Shown here in pieces: positions 42,135 to 52,221 of a DNA stretch of 64,000 nucleotides (positions are counted from its first letter, which is position 1; the number at the start of each line of letters is the position of its first letter). The position numbers were made by a program, and so were the translations under genes. The notes under the pieces were generated by a model, which saw only the letters and a list, made by a program, of their open reading frames with translations, had not been told where the DNA came from and did not search any database. Source of the DNA: JBCDCB01 sp039182735 (GTDB taxonomy: Bacteria > Planctomycetota > Phycisphaerae > Phycisphaerales > UBA1924); NCBI GenBank assembly GCA_039182735.1, contig JBCDCB010000006.1:1-64000 (forward strand), given 5' to 3'.

Positions 42135-42779
42135 TCAGGCCTCTCCCGGGGATTGCTCATCGGGCTGCGCACCCTCGGGCGTGGTGGCGACGCTGACCTT
42201 GGCCGGTCGCACAACCCGGTCGTGCAGCGTGTACCCCGCCTGCAGCGTGGCGACGACCGCGCCCTCTTCGACCTCGCCCGTCGGCTGACGCATGATCGCC
42301 TCGTGCCGCGACGGATCGAAGGCCTCGCCCGGCGCCGGCTCGATCACACCCGCGCCGTGCGCCGCGAGCGACTTGAGCAGCCCGTCCTTGATGACCTTCA
42401 CGCCGCTCGCGAGCTGCTCGGCGGACATGTTGGACAGGTCCTGCTGCAAAGCAAGATCGAAGTGGTCCATCGCGCCGAGGATCGACTTCACCGCGTCGCT
42501 GACCCCCTGCTTGCGCGCCTCGATCTCGTTCTGCGCCGCACGACGCTGGAAGTTCTGGAAGTCGGCGGCCGTGCGCAGCATCTGGTCGGCCTTCTCGTCG
42601 CGTTGGCGCACGGCGTACGCGAGCGCTTCGACGAGTTCATCGGCGCCGGCGGGCGCTTCGAGTTCCCCGCTCGCGGCCATCTCGATCATCGTACTGAGTC
42701 GCGCCTCGCGCTCCTCCGCCGACTCCTGCTCGTCGTCGATCATTGTCTGATCCTGGGTGGTGTCGCGCTCGTCACTCAT
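42135..42779 (-). CDS. grpE: Nucleotide exchange factor GrpE
   Basis: The 214-residue protein releases ADP from DnaK. It has an acidic N-terminus, a long helix region (about 60-105: 'QRDEKADQMLRTAADFQNFQRRAAQNEIE') and the C-terminal beta wing 'GAGVIEPAPGEAFDPSRHEAI...VATLQAGYTLHDRVVRPAKVSV', a perfect GrpE end. The gene's ATG overlaps the dnaJ stop (ATGA). dnaK itself is not in the window. Confidence 0.94.
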   Translation of the reverse strand: MSDERDTTQDQTMIDDEQESAEEREARLSTMIEMAASGELEAPAGADELVEALAYAVRQRDEKADQMLRTAADFQNFQRRAAQNEIEARKQGVSDAVKSILGAMDHFDLALQQDLSNMSAEQLASGVKVIKDGLLKSLAAHGAGVIEPAPGEAFDPSRHEAIMRQPTGEVEEGAVVATLQAGYTLHDRVVRPAKVSVATTPEGAQPDEQSPGEA

Positions 42780-43984
42780 GCCGACGCCTTCTCGTTCTTG
42801 TCATCGCGCCCCTCCTTGTGCGACGGGCCCGCGATGAGGTCGCGGAACTTCTTCCACACCGATTGCGTTTCCGGGAGCAGGCTGTGGTCGCCCTCGGTCT
42901 CGGCGAACTCGCGCAGCAGCCGCTCCTGCTTGTCGCTCAGTTTCTTGGGGATCTCGATCGTCGCGACGAGCACCAACTCACCGCGGCGCTGCGAGCGCAG
43001 GTTGGGCAGCCCGGCGTCCTTTACGCGGAAGATCGCACCGTGCTGCGTGCCCTTCGGGATCACCACCGACGCCGCCTCTTCGAGCGTCGGCACCTCGAGG
43101 TGTGCGCCGAGCGTCGCCTGCGTAAACGAGATCGGCAGTTCGAGCAGCAGGTTGTCGCCGTCGCGCTTGAAGAGCTCGTGCTGCTCCACACGGATGACCA
43201 CGTGGAGGTCGCCGTTCACGCCCTGCCCGCTCGGGCTCACGTCGGGCGTTGGCGGCTCGCCCTCGCCCTGCACCCGCACCGCCTGACCGTCGCGGATGCC
43301 CGCGGGGATCTTCACGCTCAGCCTGCGCTTCTTGGGCACGCGCCCCTTGCCGCGGCACGTCTCGCAGTGCTCGGTGATGATCTTCCCGCGACCGCGGCAC
43401 TGCGGGCACGCGGTCTGCATGCGGAACATCCCGCCGAAACCCGTCTGCACGACGTGGCCCGCGCCCTTGCACGTGCCGCACGTTTGCGGCGTGGTGCCGG
43501 GCTTCGCGCCGTCGCCCGTGCATGTGCCGCAGACATCGAGTCGCGTGATCTCGACGTCTTCTTCCGTGCCACGGAGCACGTCGTGGAGGTCGATGACGAC
43601 TTCGGTTTCGAGGTCGTAGCCGCGCGCGACGCCGCCCCGACGACCGCGCTGCCCGCGCTGTCCTCCCGCGCCGCCGCCGAAGATGTCGTTGAACATCGAG
43701 AAGATGTCATCGACGTTCATGCGGCTGAAGTCGTGGCCCGCCGGCGCGCCGGAGCCGCGGAGCCCCTCGTGCCCGTACTGGTCGTAGACGGTGCGCTTCT
43801 GCTGATCGGAGAGCACCTCGTACGCCTCGGCGCACTCCTTGAACCGCTCCTCGGCCTCGGTGTCGCCCGGGTTGCGGTCCGGGTGGTACTTCATCGCGAG
43901 GCGCCGATACGCGCGCTTGATCTCCTCGCCGTCGGCGGTCCGCTCGACGCTCAGGATCTCGTAATAGTCACGCGTGGTGGGCAT
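42776..43984 (-). CDS. dnaJ: Chaperone DnaJ
   Basis: The 402-residue Hsp40 has a J-domain with the HPD triad in KYHPDRNPGD, a short G/F region ('GSGAPAGHD'), four zinc CxxCxGxG repeats (CGTCTGDG, CGTCKGAG, CPQCRGRG and CETCRGKG) and the C-terminal substrate domains ('GVNGDLHVVIRVEQHELF'). The start MPTTRDYYEIL is chosen; a GTG eight codons upstream overlaps the previous gene's stop. It activates DnaK and is encoded before grpE, in the reverse of the common grpE-dnaK-dnaJ order, with dnaK absent. Confidence 0.95.
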   Translation of the reverse strand: MPTTRDYYEILSVERTADGEEIKRAYRRLAMKYHPDRNPGDTEAEERFKECAEAYEVLSDQQKRTVYDQYGHEGLRGSGAPAGHDFSRMNVDDIFSMFNDIFGGGAGGQRGQRGRRGGVARGYDLETEVVIDLHDVLRGTEEDVEITRLDVCGTCTGDGAKPGTTPQTCGTCKGAGHVVQTGFGGMFRMQTACPQCRGRGKIITEHCETCRGKGRVPKKRRLSVKIPAGIRDGQAVRVQGEGEPPTPDVSPSGQGVNGDLHVVIRVEQHELFKRDGDNLLLELPISFTQATLGAHLEVPTLEEAASVVIPKGTQHGAIFRVKDAGLPNLRSQRRGELVLVATIEIPKKLSDKQERLLREFAETEGDHSLLPETQSVWKKFRDLIAGPSHKEGRDDKNEKASA

Positions 43985-43986
43985 GG

Positions 43987-44397
43987 TTAGCTTGAGCCCT
44001 TCAGCCACTCTTGGACTTCGCTGATGAGTTGGTCAGGATCGGTCAAATGGGCTTCGTAGTCGTTGAAGTAGACACCGTCCGCGAGTCCCATGAGCGCCGC
44101 GGCGCACACCATCGAGCACTGCGCTTCGGTCGCATCGCTCCCTGTCCGAAGCCCCACCACTGCGTCGCGTTCACCCACATCGACTGAAGGCTGAACGCCG
44201 CCAGGTCCAACGGGGTCGAGATACCACTCGAACCCAGACTCCTTGCCCATGAAGCGAACCGGCAAGTAACCCGCGTGCGAAGAGAGATCTGCTGGCTCGA
44301 TCGCGGACTCGAACCCGAGCATGGTCATGCGCTCAGACAGTCGTGCCGTACTCGGCAGCTTGACCTTCGAGATAGCAACGAACTGCTCGATGCTCAT
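43987..44397 (-). CDS. Unknown protein, 136 residues
   Basis: No family is recognised. The protein is acidic, with no signal peptide or membrane helix; 'GYLPVRFMGKESGFEWYLDPV' and 'FNDYEAHLTDPDQLISEVQEWL' hint at an SMI1/Imm-like or DUF fold, but this is weak. GAGGAG lies 6 nt before the ATG. It sits between the groEL1 terminator and dnaJ, 2 nt before the dnaJ start, so it leads the dnaJ operon. Its base composition is slightly lower in GC than the neighbours. Confidence 0.6.
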   Translation of the reverse strand: MSIEQFVAISKVKLPSTARLSERMTMLGFESAIEPADLSSHAGYLPVRFMGKESGFEWYLDPVGPGGVQPSVDVGERDAVVGLRTGSDATEAQCSMVCAAALMGLADGVYFNDYEAHLTDPDQLISEVQEWLKGSS

Positions 44398-44415
44398 CGG
44401 GCGCTCCTCAGAAAT

Positions 44416-44445
44416 CGAGCCGGCGCACTCTCGCGCACCGGCTCG
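44416..44445 (-). terminator. Terminator of groEL1
   Basis: CGAGCCGG and CCGGCTCG form an 8-bp stem with a 14-nt loop, 30 nt after the groEL1 stop, and ATTTC follows on the minus strand. It separates the chaperonin genes from the dnaJ run. Confidence 0.75.
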
Positions 44446-44474
44446 GCGAATCTCAGTCTCTCTCCGTCAATCGA

Positions 44475-46088
44475 TCAGGACACCGCGCCCGCGACGGGCT
44501 CCGCGTCGTCCTTCAGCTCGGTCACCATGACGCTCGTGGTGAGCATCAGGCCCGACACGCTCGCGGCGTTGCGCAGGGCGCTGATCGCCACCTTCGCCGG
44601 GTCGATGATGCCCGCCTTGACCATGTCCACGTACTTGCCGGTCGAAGCGTCGAAGCCCTCATTCGCCGGCAGTTCCTTGACCTTCTCGACGACGAGGTCG
44701 CCCTGCAGCCCGGCGTTGTCCACGATCTGGCGGAGCGGCGCTTCGACGGCCGCCGCGACGATGTCGAAGCCGACCTTCTCGTCGCCCTTGGCCTTCTTCT
44801 GCGCCTTGTGGATGGCCTCGATGGCGCGGACGAGCGCGACGCCGCCGCCGGGCACGTAGCCCTCCTGCGCCGCGGCGCGGGTGGCGTTGAGCGCATCCTC
44901 GACGCGGTCCTTGCGCTCCTTCATCGCAGTCTCGGTGGCGCCGCCGACGGAGATGATCGCCACGCCGCCGGTCAACTTCGCGAGGCGCTCGGCGAGCTTC
45001 TCACGGTCGTAGTCGCTGGTCGAGCGATCACGCTGCGCCGTGATCTGATCGGTGCGGGCGGTGATGTCCTTCTTCTTGCCGGCGCCCTCGATGATCGTGG
45101 TGTCGTCCTTGGTGATGACGATCTTTTTGGCCTTGCCGAGCTCGCTGAGCTCGATGGAGTCGAGCGAGCGACCGAGGTCCTCGCTGAAGAAGGTGCCGCC
45201 GGTGAGGACGGCAATGTCGCCCAGCATCTGCTTGCGACGATCACCGAAGCCCGGGGCCTTGACGGCGCAGACCTTGAGCACGCCGCGGAGACGGTTGACC
45301 ACGAGCGCCGCGAGGGCCTCACTCTCGACGTCTTCCGCGATGATGAGCAGCGGCTTGCTGGCCGACGCGACCTTGTTGAGCAGCGGGAGCAGGTCGTTGA
45401 GGTTGCTGATCTTCTTCTCGTGGATCAGCACGATCGCGTCTTCCAGCAGGCTCTCGGTCGTCTTCGGGTCGGTCATGAAGTAGGGCGAGAGGTAGCCCTT
45501 ATCGAACTGCATGCCCTCGACGTAATCGAGCTGCGTCTCGGCGGTGTTGCCGTCCTCGACCTCGACCACGCCTTCGGGACCGACCTTGGCGATGGCCTCG
45601 GCGATGAGCTCGCCGATCTCTTCGTCGTGGTTCGCGCTGACCGTCGCGATCTTCTTGTAGTCGGCCTTGCCCTTGCAGGGCGTGGCGAGTTCTTCGATCG
45701 CGTTGGCCGCGGCGTCGGCGGCGGCGTTGATCCCGCGCTGCAGGCTCACCGGGTTCGCGCCCGCCGCGACGTGACGCAGGCCTTCAACGAAGATCGACTC
45801 GGCGAGCACCGTCGCGGTGGTCGTGCCGTCGCCCGCTTCGTCGTTGGTCTTCTTCGCGACCTGGTGCACCATCTTGGCGCCCATGTTCTGAAGCGGCTCG
45901 GGGAGGTCGATCTCCTTGGCGACGGAGACGCCGTCCTTGGTGACCGACGGCCCGCCGTAGGACTTCTGGATCGCGACGTTGCGACCGCTCGGTCCCATGG
46001 TGACCTTCACGGCGCGGGAGAGCTGGCTGAGGCCCTCTTTCATCTCAACCAGGGCGCCGTCCCTGAACATCAGCTGCTTGCTGGACAT
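44475..46088 (-). CDS. groEL1: Chaperonin GroEL, copy 1
   Basis: The 537-residue Hsp60 has the ATP-binding DGTTTATVLAESI (about 87-99), 'GVEVKDGN'-like 'VEDGNTAETQLDYVEGMQFDKGYLSPYF', 'IIAEDVESEALAALVVNRLRG' and 'GGVAIISVGG'. It ends 'ELKDDAEPVAGAVS' without the usual GGM repeat. It has its cochaperonin groES immediately upstream, 56 nt away, and so is probably the main or partner pair. GGAAG lies 9 nt before the ATG. The other groEL, 1.5 kb away, has a GGM tail. Confidence 0.95.
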   Translation of the reverse strand: MSSKQLMFRDGALVEMKEGLSQLSRAVKVTMGPSGRNVAIQKSYGGPSVTKDGVSVAKEIDLPEPLQNMGAKMVHQVAKKTNDEAGDGTTTATVLAESIFVEGLRHVAAGANPVSLQRGINAAADAAANAIEELATPCKGKADYKKIATVSANHDEEIGELIAEAIAKVGPEGVVEVEDGNTAETQLDYVEGMQFDKGYLSPYFMTDPKTTESLLEDAIVLIHEKKISNLNDLLPLLNKVASASKPLLIIAEDVESEALAALVVNRLRGVLKVCAVKAPGFGDRRKQMLGDIAVLTGGTFFSEDLGRSLDSIELSELGKAKKIVITKDDTTIIEGAGKKKDITARTDQITAQRDRSTSDYDREKLAERLAKLTGGVAIISVGGATETAMKERKDRVEDALNATRAAAQEGYVPGGGVALVRAIEAIHKAQKKAKGDEKVGFDIVAAAVEAPLRQIVDNAGLQGDLVVEKVKELPANEGFDASTGKYVDMVKAGIIDPAKVAISALRNAASVSGLMLTTSVMVTELKDDAEPVAGAVS

Positions 46089-46144
46089 CGGTTCTCTTCC
46101 TTTCGTGCGTTCGCTCGTTGCGTGCGTAGACGGGACGGGTTCGA

Positions 46145-46435
46145 TCAGCCTTCGAGGATGCCGAGCAGTTCGGTCTCTCGGAGGATCAGGTGCGAGTCGC
46201 CTTTGATCTCGACCTCGGCGCCGGCGTACTTGCCGTAGACCACGGTGTCGCCCTTCTTGATGCCGAGCGTCGCGCGCTTGCCGTTCTCGAGCAGCTTGCC
46301 CGGCCCGACGGCGACGACCTTGCCCTGCACCGGGCGCTCCTTGCTCGACTCGGGCAGGTACAGGCCCGACTCGGTCTGGCTGGAGGCCTCGAGGGGCTTG
46401 ACGAGCACGCGATCTTCCAGGGGCTTGACGGCCAT
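46145..46435 (-). CDS. groES: Co-chaperonin GroES
   Basis: The 96-residue Hsp10 has 'VKPLEDRVLVKPLEA' at the start, a mobile loop (about 18-32: 'SQTESGLYLPESSKE') and the roof segment 'GKLLENGKRATLGIKKGDTVVYGKYAGAEVEIKGD'. It forms the lid of a GroEL ring. AGGAGAG lies 4 nt before the ATG. The upstream gene (DUF5615) ends only 9 nt before its start, so groES is transcribed with the DUF433/DUF5615 pair or from within them; no promoter is visible. Confidence 0.95.
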   Translation of the reverse strand: MAVKPLEDRVLVKPLEASSQTESGLYLPESSKERPVQGKVVAVGPGKLLENGKRATLGIKKGDTVVYGKYAGAEVEIKGDSHLILRETELLGILEG

Positions 46436-46444
46436 GTTGCTCTC

Positions 46445-46804
46445 CTAATCCTTTCGCTCACCCGGGCGAATCCGGACCCGCTCGGGGGTCACCGTGACGA
46501 TCGCGCCGGCGTGCAGTTCTTGTGCGTATCGATCCGCCGCGGCGTTCGCGGCCCAACCCTGGCGACTCGTCGCCAGACCTACCAGTCTCACAATCCCGCG
46601 GTGCGGCTTCTCGCCGACCACCGCCAGTTCTCCGAAGTCCTTGTCGAGCGTGACAAGCACCCGACCTTCTTCGTTCGCCCGCGCGAGGATCCGCTCGTCG
46701 CCCGGGTCTTCATCCGATTCGCCTGTCCACACCACATCGTGACCGGCCGATTCCAGAAAGTCTTTCGCGCTCTTCGCGACGCAAGTGTCGAGAAGAAACT
46801 TCAC
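46445..46804 (-). CDS. DUF5615 PIN-like protein (possible toxin)
   Basis: The 119-residue protein matches the DUF5615/Mut7-C-like PIN group: 'KFLLDTCVAKSAKDFLESAGHDVVWTGE', 'ERILARANEEGRVLVTLDKDFGELAVV' and 'IVRLVGLAT'. Acidic residues D6 and D55 would bind metal for RNA cleavage in this fold, though activity is unproven. Its GTG overlaps the DUF433 stop (GTGA), the usual antitoxin-first order. The pair is therefore a candidate toxin-antitoxin module, but here it lies inside a chaperonin operon. Confidence 0.85.
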   Translation of the reverse strand: MKFLLDTCVAKSAKDFLESAGHDVVWTGESDEDPGDERILARANEEGRVLVTLDKDFGELAVVGEKPHRGIVRLVGLATSRQGWAANAAADRYAQELHAGAIVTVTPERVRIRPGERKD

Positions 46805-47055
46805 GCGCCATCACCCCCACCTGCCAGCGAAGGCTCGACACGCTCGTGCCCAACGACGCGCTGTGCATACGCCAGACACGCCAGCACGTCCTCGCGTTCG
46901 AGCCACGGGTACTCGGCGAGCAGCGTCTCGATCGAATCCCCCGACGCGAGCATCCCCAGCACGTGCTCGACGGCGAGGCGACGCCCGCGCACGATCGGCT
47001 TGCCGCCGAAGATGGCCGGATCAACCGTGATGCGTTCGAGCAAGTCGTTCTTCAT
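46801..47055 (-). CDS. DUF433 protein (possible antitoxin)
   Basis: The 84-residue protein has the DUF433 pattern: 'ITVDPAIFGGKPIVRGRRLAVEHVLGMLASGDSIETLLAEYPWLEREDVLACLAYAQ', a winged-helix-like domain that often partners DUF5615. A DNA- or toxin-binding role is the usual inference. GGAA lies 7 nt before the ATG; a TTG 15 nt upstream is possible. It ends in an overlap with the partner gene and begins 11 nt after the stop of the unknown gene before it. Confidence 0.85.
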   Translation of the reverse strand: MKNDLLERITVDPAIFGGKPIVRGRRLAVEHVLGMLASGDSIETLLAEYPWLEREDVLACLAYAQRVVGHERVEPSLAGGGDGA

Positions 47056-47066
47056 GGGTCGTTCCG

Positions 47067-47639
47067 TCAACTCGTCATGCGGCGCACACGCGCCTCGATC
47101 TCGTCGAAGAGCGTCGGCGTGTCATCGACTTCCTCAATGACCGGCGCCGCGTTCTGTTCCTGCGTCCAACGCGCGAACCCGAACGCGCTCTGCTTCGGAT
47201 CGGGCATCAGCACGCACTCGACGCTCGCGATCATCTCCGGCGGCACACCCAGCGTCGTCGGGCGACCGTCGCCCGCCGTGCCCACGAAGACGTATCCCGT
47301 GATGACATCGCAGATCGGCTCGCCGTTGGGGCCGACGGGCCTGCCGCTCGTCTCGGTGAGGTCCGCGGGATCGGCCCATCGATCGGGACCGATCGAGCAC
47401 TTGCCCCGCGCCACCTGCGTGAAGACGTGCGACACCATGAACTGACGCTTGTCCGCGAGCGTGACGCGGAAGACCGGGTTGCCGTCGATCTGCTCCGACG
47501 ACGCCGCGGCGTGCTGCATCACCTTCGCGCAGCGCATCATCCACTCGTTCCACGTGACGAGATCCTCCTCGCGCCCGAGATCGACGGCGCGAAGAGACTG
47601 CGGCTGCTGCGGCTGGATGGGTGCGGCTTCTTCGTTCAC
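47067..47639 (-). CDS. Unknown protein between the two chaperonin genes
   Basis: The 190-residue protein has no recognised family, no membrane segment and only two cysteine clusters of no clear pattern. Regions rich in glutamine and proline mark the N-terminus; 'RWADPADLTETSGRPVGPNGEPICDVITGYVFVG' and 'SVECVLMPDPKQSAFGFARW' are the best ordered parts. The GTG start immediately follows the groEL2 TAA, so translation is probably coupled. It could be a cofactor of the chaperonin or an unrelated passenger; the sequence does not say. Confidence 0.65.
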   Translation of the reverse strand: MNEEAAPIQPQQPQSLRAVDLGREEDLVTWNEWMMRCAKVMQHAAASSEQIDGNPVFRVTLADKRQFMVSHVFTQVARGKCSIGPDRWADPADLTETSGRPVGPNGEPICDVITGYVFVGTAGDGRPTTLGVPPEMIASVECVLMPDPKQSAFGFARWTQEQNAAPVIEEVDDTPTLFDEIEARVRRMTS

Positions 47640-49397
<1,758 letters not shown>

Positions 49398-49581
49398 AGA
49401 TCGTGGCTCCTGTCACACGGGTTGAATCGATCGGTTCTCTCACGCCGGGGTCGCGCGGGCACACCGCTCCGGCACCGTGAGTGGGTACAAGCGCGATGCC
49501 AACTCGCGCCGAGATCCGCCCGCCCGCAGCGTCGAATGGGCGAGGGGCCGACGCGCGGAACCCGTTCGACCCCGATTCACG

Positions 49582-49596
49582 CTGCCAGAGTGGCAG
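49582..49596. repeat. Perfect palindrome upstream of groEL2
   Basis: CTGCCA-GAG-TGGCAG is a 6-bp perfect inverted repeat with a 3-nt centre, 185 nt before the groEL2 start and 19 nt after the upstream gene's stop. It could be an operator or part of a terminator for the zinc-ribbon gene; it is unlike CIRCE or HAIR elements. Confidence 0.35.
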
Positions 49597-49614
49597 TCGC
49601 CTCGCAGTGGCTCA

Positions 49615-50637
49615 CTAGACGATGTCCCTGAGCGTGGGACTGGGCGTGCGGATGGCGCGCGCGATCCGCCAGCTGTCCACGAACGCCGAGACCATCCCCA
49701 GCGTGAGCAGGAGCGACCCGAGCCCGACGAGCATGACGCCGACCTGATCGAGCCACCACGGCGCGGCGCTCCCGAGCGAGAGCCCGCCGAGGCGGACGAG
49801 GTCGCCGATCATCGCGACGCCTACGGCCCCGACCATGGCATAGATGGTCTGGCGATCGACGCGACCCGTGCGCAGCGCCAGCGACCGCTTGACGAGCTCA
49901 CGCGCGTTGGGCCGGAAGCCGAGCAGGACCACGCAGAGGCAGAGCCCGATGAGCAGGCGGTAGTGCAGTCGCGGCTCGGGCGAGCCGTCGATGCCGTAGA
50001 CGAAGGGGGCGACGGGATCGATCGTGAAACGCACTCGGGCGACGGCCCACAGCAGCGGGATGTACGCGAGGCACGCGACCGCGGCACCGAGCGACTTGAG
50101 CTTCGATCCGCCCCGCACGGGGTAGATAATCCCGAGCAGGCACAGCCCGCCCGCCGCGCCGGCGACGATCGTGAGCGGCGTGCTCCACGCGAATCCGGGC
50201 GGGTGCAGCATGAACCCGCCGAGGAACTCGCTGACGCGCGGCAGCCACGACGCGAGCACCGCAACGAGGCTCGAAAGCGACCAGCCGATGAGGCAGAGCG
50301 ACGCGAGCGCCGGGCTGACCATCGGGCGGAACTCGTCGGCTTCGGGATCGACGCGCCACAAGATCGTCGCGCGGACCGCCGTCCCGCACTCCGGGCAGAT
50401 CCCGCTGATCGGGATGCCCTGCAGGTCGTACTTGCAGGTCACGCACGGGAGCGTGCCGCGGAGCTGCGCGTCGAGCGCGCGCGCCGATTCGGTCGGCTCG
50501 TGCCCTTCGCCGGCATCGTGCGGCAGTTCTAGAACGGGTCGCCCCTTCGATACTTCTTCTGCAGCGCCGGATCGGTTGCAACCGAGCCCGCGCGCATCTC
50601 GGATCGTGCTCTCAATGCACGATCGCCCCACGCCCAC
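49615..50637 (-). CDS. Membrane protein with N-terminal zinc ribbon, larger copy
   Basis: The 340-residue protein has a short N-terminus, then the ribbon CVTCKYDLQGI and CPECG (about 62-84) and some seven hydrophobic segments to the end. It has the same head type as the 161-residue gene at 28984-29469 but a different membrane part. The role is unknown. The GTG at 50637 is favoured because a TATATT box lies 8 nt upstream in the shared, divergent promoter with the MoxR gene; a GTG two codons on is possible. The gene converges on no other gene and ends near the groEL2 control region. Confidence 0.7.
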   Translation of the reverse strand: MGVGRSCIESTIRDARGLGCNRSGAAEEVSKGRPVLELPHDAGEGHEPTESARALDAQLRGTLPCVTCKYDLQGIPISGICPECGTAVRATILWRVDPEADEFRPMVSPALASLCLIGWSLSSLVAVLASWLPRVSEFLGGFMLHPPGFAWSTPLTIVAGAAGGLCLLGIIYPVRGGSKLKSLGAAVACLAYIPLLWAVARVRFTIDPVAPFVYGIDGSPEPRLHYRLLIGLCLCVVLLGFRPNARELVKRSLALRTGRVDRQTIYAMVGAVGVAMIGDLVRLGGLSLGSAAPWWLDQVGVMLVGLGSLLLTLGMVSAFVDSWRIARAIRTPSPTLRDIV

Positions 50638-50645
50638 GGCTCGCG

Positions 50646-50653
50646 AATATACT
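50646..50653. promoter_or_regulatory. Overlapping divergent -10 boxes
   Basis: The AT-rich core between the two divergent genes gives TATACT on the plus strand (50648-50653), 9 nt before the MoxR GTG at 50663. On the minus strand it gives TATATT (50646-50651), 8 nt before the GTG at 50637. Neither side has a ribosome site, so both transcripts may be leaderless and share one core. Confidence 0.45.
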
Positions 50654-50662
50654 CGCCCCCGC

Positions 50663-51595
50663 GTGAATGAGTCACTCGTCCAACGCCTGCGCGACAACGT
50701 CCAGCGTGTCTTCGTCGGCGGACGGGACTCGATCGATCGCGTGCTGTGCTGCCTGCTCGCGCGCGGGCACGTCGTCATCGAAGACGTCCCGGGCGTCGGC
50801 AAGACCGTGCTGGCCAACAGCGTCGCGCGCTCGATGGGCGGGGTCTTCAACCGTGTGCAGTTCACGCCCGACCTACTGCCGTCAGATGTGCTGGGCGTGT
50901 CGGTCTACGACGCGAACGCGGCGCGCTTCGACTTCAAACCGGGCCCGATCTTCGCGAACGTGCTGCTCGCCGACGAGGTGAACCGCACGACACCGCGCAC
51001 GCAGGCGGCGCTGCTCGAATCCATGAACGAGCGACAGGTGACGATCGACGGGCAGACGCGCCCGCTGCCCGACCCGTTCATGGTGATCGCGACGCAGAAC
51101 CCCTTCGACTTCGAGGGCACGTACCCGCTGCCCGAATCGCAGCTCGATCGGTTCCTGATGCACATCTCGATCGGGTACCCGTCGCGCGAGTCGGAAGCCG
51201 AGGTGCTCAAGCGCCGCCCGTCGGAGAGCGAACTGCCGACACTGGAAGCGGTGACGACCCCCGAAGAGATCATCGAAGCGCAGCGCGCGGTGGACGACGT
51301 GACGCTCGATCGCTCGCTCATCGACTACATCATCGCGCTGGCCGAGGCGACGCGCACGCACCCGGAGATCCGCGTGGGTCTTTCGCCGCGCGGCACGCTC
51401 GCGCTCAGCACCGCGGCCCGCGCAACCGCGCTGCTCAACGGGCGCGACTACACCACGCCGGAAGACGTCATCGACAATGTCCACGCGGTTGTCGCGCACC
51501 GCACGATGCTGCGCTCGGCGCCCGATGGCGGCGGAACCGAAGCCGCCCGCGATCTGCTCGACGAACTGCTCACGACCCTCCCGAGCCCGGTATGA
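50663..51595 (+). CDS. MoxR-family AAA+ ATPase
   Basis: The 310-residue protein has Walker A DVPGVGKT (41-48), Walker B 'NVLLADEVNRTTPRTQAALLE', 'ERQVTIDG' and 'NPFDFEGTYPLPESQLDRFLMH' typical of MoxR chaperone-like ATPases. These usually mature a partner with a von Willebrand A domain; here neither a DUF58 nor a VWA gene follows, and hpt is encoded on the other strand. The GTG at 50663 gives a start like family members; an ATG at 50615 would add 16 residues. The divergent core promoter supports 50663. Confidence 0.9.
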   Translation: MNESLVQRLRDNVQRVFVGGRDSIDRVLCCLLARGHVVIEDVPGVGKTVLANSVARSMGGVFNRVQFTPDLLPSDVLGVSVYDANAARFDFKPGPIFANVLLADEVNRTTPRTQAALLESMNERQVTIDGQTRPLPDPFMVIATQNPFDFEGTYPLPESQLDRFLMHISIGYPSRESEAEVLKRRPSESELPTLEAVTTPEEIIEAQRAVDDVTLDRSLIDYIIALAEATRTHPEIRVGLSPRGTLALSTAARATALLNGRDYTTPEDVIDNVHAVVAHRTMLRSAPDGGGTEAARDLLDELLTTLPSPV

Positions 51596-51624
51596 ATATC
51601 CGGCCAAGCGATCGCCTGGCTGGT

Positions 51625-52221
51625 TCACGGGGAGGCGTCGAGCACGCGGATGTCCGGCACATTGCGGTAATACCCGTCGTAGTCGAGCCCGTACCCGACC
51701 ACGAAGGCATCGGGGATCTCGAACCCGACGTGCTCGGCGCGGATATCCACCTCGCGGCGTTCGGGCTTGTCGAGCAGAACGCACGAACGCACGCTCGCGG
51801 GGTTCTGCTCGCGCACGATGTCACGCACAAGCTGCAGCGTGCGCCCGGTGTCGAGGATGTCGTCGATGATGACGACGTGGCGCCCGCCGAGGTCGCGCGG
51901 GATGACCCCGCGGAAGGCGGCGCCGCGTGATTCGGTCGTCTGCCCGGCATAACTGCTCACCGTCACGAGGCGCATCGAGAGCTTGACGGGCATGCGGCGG
52001 ATGAGGTCCGCCGTGAAGACCATCGCGCCGGTCATCACCGGGAGCATCACAACGCGGTCGGCGTGGTCCGCGGGCCCCTCGCCCTCCGCTTCCAGCACGT
52101 CCATCAGTTCCTGCGCGAGGACCTCGCCGAGTTCGCGCACGCGCTGCTTGATCTGCGCGCGCTCGATGAGCACCCGCCCGGTGCCCTCCGCCCACGGGTG
52201 CGCCGGCTCCTGGTCGTTCAT
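51625..52221 (-). CDS. hpt: Hypoxanthine/guanine phosphoribosyltransferase
   Basis: The 198-residue purine salvage enzyme has the PRPP-binding loop VVIIDDILDTGRT (116-128), 'LPVMTGAMVFTADL' with its flexible-loop start and 'DAFVVGYGLDYDGYYRNVPDI' near the end. Its ATG overlaps the ppa stop (ATGA), so the two are one operon; both consume or handle pyrophosphate, with ppa removing the PPi this enzyme produces. Confidence 0.93.
   Translation of the reverse strand: MNDQEPAHPWAEGTGRVLIERAQIKQRVRELGEVLAQELMDVLEAEGEGPADHADRVVMLPVMTGAMVFTADLIRRMPVKLSMRLVTVSSYAGQTTESRGAAFRGVIPRDLGGRHVVIIDDILDTGRTLQLVRDIVREQNPASVRSCVLLDKPERREVDIRAEHVGFEIPDAFVVGYGLDYDGYYRNVPDIRVLDASP

Noticed and set aside
49398..49614. 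CIRCE or HAIR heat-shock operator before groEL2
   Set aside because: No TTAGCACTC-N9-GAGTGCTAA or CTTGAGT-N7-ACTCAAG repeat is present here or before groES.
51597..51930. Extra gene after the MoxR ATPase on the plus strand
   Set aside because: The frame is a shadow of hpt on the other strand; no DUF58 or VWA partner of MoxR is present.
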